Assembly (NCBI RefSeq): GCF_002154725.1
Contig: NZ_MTAW01000173.1
Span: forward strand, 1 to 36,197
Direction of reading: 5' to 3'
Origin: Nostoc sp. 106C
GTDB taxonomy: Bacteria; Cyanobacteriota; Cyanobacteriia; Cyanobacteriales; Nostocaceae
Length of the DNA: 36,197 nucleotides
The notes under the pieces were generated by a model, which searched no databases, was not told where the DNA came from, and was given only the letters and a program-made list of their open reading frames with translations. Positions 34,118 through 36,197 of the stretch are shown here, in pieces. Each line of letters begins with the position of its first letter. Position 1 is the first letter of the stretch. A program made the position numbers and the translations under genes.

Positions 34118-35262
34118 TGAAGACTTACGACTGGATTGTTGTTGGTGGTGGAATTACAGGTGCTGCGCTTTCCTACGAATTAGCAAAGACAGGCTTTTCA
34201 GTACTGTTATTAGAGCAAGACGAAACATCACACAACGCAACTCGCTATAGTTATGGTGGGTTAGCTTATTGGTCAGGTACTACACCGCTAACTCGTCAAC
34301 TCTTTGAAGAAGCGATCGCACGTTACCAAATCCTATCTCAAGAGTTAGACGCTGATATTGAATTTCGCGAATTGAATTTATTACTCACTATTCCAGCTGC
34401 TAGCGATCCCAAAGCAGTAGCAGCAAACTATGCTAATTTTGCTATTCCACCCCGATTACTCACTGTTAAAGAAGCTTGTGAATTAGAACCACTGCTAAAT
34501 CGAGATGCGGTTTCAGGTGCTTTAACTGTGAAACACGGTCATATCCACCCAGAGAAAACAACACAAGCTTACATTCAGGCTTTTCTACGTTTTGGCGGCG
34601 AAATGCAGATATCCCAAGTGTTGCAAGTACTATCAAATGGTGTAAAAACTAATACTGCTACTTTCCATAGTGCTAACGTAGTTATTTGTGCAGGTGGACT
34701 CAGTCGCCAGCTATTAAAATCGGTTGGGATTCCCATCAAACTGTATTTCACCCATGCAGAAATCATTAAAACTCCACCTGTAGATGTGCGATTAAGTACC
34801 TTAGTTATGCCAGCCAATCTGCAACGGTTTCAACTAGAAGCTAAATCTACCCAAGTTGATGAGTTATGGGATGAACCAGGTAATCAGCCAGTACCGCCAA
34901 TTTTAGATGCAGGTGCCGTTCAGTTTCAAGATGGTAGTTTGCGCTTGGGTCAAATTAGCCGCACACTTACAGATCCTCATGCGGAAGTAGACTCCCAAGA
35001 AAGTGAAAATTGGCTGCGAGAAAGTATTGGACAAGTTTTACCAGCATTAGCAAATTTACCAGGAACCTGGCATCATTGCTTAGTGGCTTTTAGTTCTAAT
35101 AGCCTCCCTTTAATTGGTGCGATTCCAGAATTTGCAAGCATTCATATTTTTTCCGGGTTCAGTAATCCTTTAGTGCTTGTACCACCTTTAGCACAGCACT
35201 TTGCTAAATTTGTATCTGGCAAAGATGAAATCATCAGCCAGCTATTAAGCGATCGCACTTAA
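34117..35262 (+). CDS. FAD-dependent oxidoreductase (DAO family)
   Basis: 381 residues. Begins with FAD-binding MKTYDWIVVGGGITGAALSY, continues with a D-amino-acid-oxidase-type body (HIHPEKTTQAYIQAFLRFGG, VVICAGGLSRQLLKSVG) and ends near LPLIGAIPEFASIHIFSGF. Such enzymes oxidise amines or amino acids with O2. The ATG at 34117 overlaps the oxygenase stop by one base; an in-frame ATG at 34036 lies inside that gene and lacks FAD-fold logic. Likely acts with the oxygenase on one substrate or intermediate. Confidence 0.9.
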   Translation: MKTYDWIVVGGGITGAALSYELAKTGFSVLLLEQDETSHNATRYSYGGLAYWSGTTPLTRQLFEEAIARYQILSQELDADIEFRELNLLLTIPAASDPKAVAANYANFAIPPRLLTVKEACELEPLLNRDAVSGALTVKHGHIHPEKTTQAYIQAFLRFGGEMQISQVLQVLSNGVKTNTATFHSANVVICAGGLSRQLLKSVGIPIKLYFTHAEIIKTPPVDVRLSTLVMPANLQRFQLEAKSTQVDELWDEPGNQPVPPILDAGAVQFQDGSLRLGQISRTLTDPHAEVDSQESENWLRESIGQVLPALANLPGTWHHCLVAFSSNSLPLIGAIPEFASIHIFSGFSNPLVLVPPLAQHFAKFVSGKDEIISQLLSDRT

Positions 35263-35318
35263 TAAATACAGAATTTCACAAGTTCGTAGTGCGATCGCTC
35301 CCAGCATTGACGAATCCG

Positions 35319-35876
35319 TTATACAGTGCGAATATCAATTTTTATTGAGCTAAGTTTATCAAAAACCTGTTGAGTTCGATGAATAGGCCACCAATCGTAA
35401 AGAAAAATTTCCAATGGTCGCCACATTGCTACCCAACCAACAATCAAAAGCCCTTCTGTGAGAATGTTGGCAAATGTACCATCGCTAAACAAAGTAATTA
35501 GTTTGCTAATACTGGTACACAAGCCTAAAAACAAAAGACCAATTATCAATGAAATCCGACCTCGGCGGAGAGTCTGACGAAGTTCTCTGGCTGCATTATG
35601 CTTCCTGTAATCAAAATAGTTATGAATAGCTTCAGGTAGAATTTGTGTTTCTTGATCTCGACCCTGTTTGGGTAAGTAAAAAACTAGTTTTAAAGGAGTT
35701 TTCAGAGGAAATTCACTTACAGACTGGACAATGTAAGATTCAGCATCTTCATCAAGGTCTTTCTCTAAAAATGGTGATGGATCAAATGAGTTAAATATTT
35801 GACTCACATTACTGAGCCGAATTTCAATTAAGTATGTACCACCTTCATTTTTATAATAGGAATCTAATTCTTTCAC
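35319..35876 (-). CDS. Unrecognised protein with two membrane helices
   Basis: 185 residues, family not recognised. About 100 residues of acidic soluble domain (VSQIFNSFDPSPFLEKDLDE, QSVSEFPLKTPLKLVFYLP) are followed by a basic stretch (RELRQTLRRGR) and two hydrophobic segments (ISLIIGLLFLGLCTSISKLI, ILTEGLLIVGWVAMW) and a short tail with WWPIHRTQQVFDKLS. The GTG at 35876 has AGGAGG 8 bases before it; an upstream TTG at 35894 would put the ribosome site inside the gene. Membrane position is predicted from hydrophobicity only. Confidence 0.7.
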   Translation of the reverse strand: MKELDSYYKNEGGTYLIEIRLSNVSQIFNSFDPSPFLEKDLDEDAESYIVQSVSEFPLKTPLKLVFYLPKQGRDQETQILPEAIHNYFDYRKHNAARELRQTLRRGRISLIIGLLFLGLCTSISKLITLFSDGTFANILTEGLLIVGWVAMWRPLEIFLYDWWPIHRTQQVFDKLSSIKIDIRTV

Positions 35877-36197
35877 ATAAATACCTCCTAACAATTTATT
35901 TGTTTCGGTATTGAGATAAAGCTAGCAATTTTATAGGTGACAAAAAGAGCGAGCGCAATCTTTTTACTCTGTAAGCGCTAAAAGTGAGGCAGGATTTTTT
36001 AGCAAGTGCTTTCAAAATTGTCATTACCAACAAAATTGCTCACCTTAATCTTTAGGTTAGGCAAAAAATTTGAGGAACTTGTGAGAGTTGGGAAAAAAAG
36101 AGCGATCGCATCTCCTGCTACGAGATTATCTGTTAGCATTTAGGTAAGGATTCAGGTCTAATATTGTGGAAGCAAAGAAGGACAAGACAGACTATTA
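35877..36197. other. Gene-free right edge
   Basis: 321 bases. It should hold the promoter of the minus-strand gene at 35319-35876; I see no convincing boxes, one HIP1 octamer near 36102, and no ORF. The next gene lies beyond the window. Confidence 0.55.

Noticed and set aside
1-36197. CRISPR arrays, tRNA or rRNA genes, insertion sequences
   Set aside because: No regularly spaced repeats, cloverleaf with the TTCRANNC loop, or transposase-like ORF was found by reading; a tRNAscan or ISfinder run could still find a divergent case.

Overview
The window looks like chromosome from a filamentous, Nostocales-type cyanobacterium. The evidence is the end of photosystem II D2 (psbD), the cytochrome b6f subunit PetM, a Ycf39 homologue, an NblR-type regulator, an SLH/OprB porin, many HIP1 octamers (GCGATCGC), and short interspersed repeats of the GTCATTAG/GTCATTGG kind. 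The order psbD, pterin dehydratase, porin matches what I remember from Nostoc/Anabaena; that comparison is from memory and was not run. I saw no rRNA, tRNA, CRISPR array or transposase.

Layout. 1-6490 is mostly plus strand: psbD tail, a structured leader with a 23-codon ORF, pterin-4a-carbinolamine dehydratase, SLH/OprB porin, Rrf2 regulator, cysteine synthase, J-domain protein, and a tandem-domain QueD/PTPS protein. 6566-11079 is minus strand: PrsW-like protease, methyltransferase, Uma2-family nuclease-like protein and a DUF3352 protein. 11586-14183 is an M1 aminopeptidase. 14382-17740 is the most accessory-looking part: a rolling-circle (HUH) plasmid-type Rep on plus, convergent with a compact minus-strand unit of pdxA, a DUF4365 protein, an unrecognised 178-aa protein and a HigA-like antidote without a recognisable toxin. 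18116-22305 is housekeeping: petM, ycf39, NAD kinase, nblR-like regulator, DUF192 lipoprotein. 22854-26230 holds two small cyanobacterial families (DUF2949, DUF5340), trpC and lpdA. 26579-30575 holds a SWIM zinc-finger protein, DUF952, and an AtzG/AtzE-like amidase pair. 30979-35876 holds an alpha/beta hydrolase, two overlapping GNAT acetyltransferases, a translationally coupled IPNS-like oxygenase and FAD oxidoreductase, and an unrecognised two-helix membrane protein.

How genes may work together. Rrf2 regulator and cysK sit next to each other, which suggests local control of cysteine synthesis. The DUF4089 and AtzE genes overlap by ATGA, as expected for two subunits of one enzyme. The oxygenase and FAD oxidase overlap as TAATG and probably act on one pathway. 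pdxA, DUF4365 and the 178-aa gene overlap by 1 and 4 nt, so a vitamin B6 gene seems to drive a nuclease-like accessory module. The best candidates for something undescribed are the structured leader with its small ORF (229-515) and the DUF4365/178-aa/antidote module facing the Rep gene.
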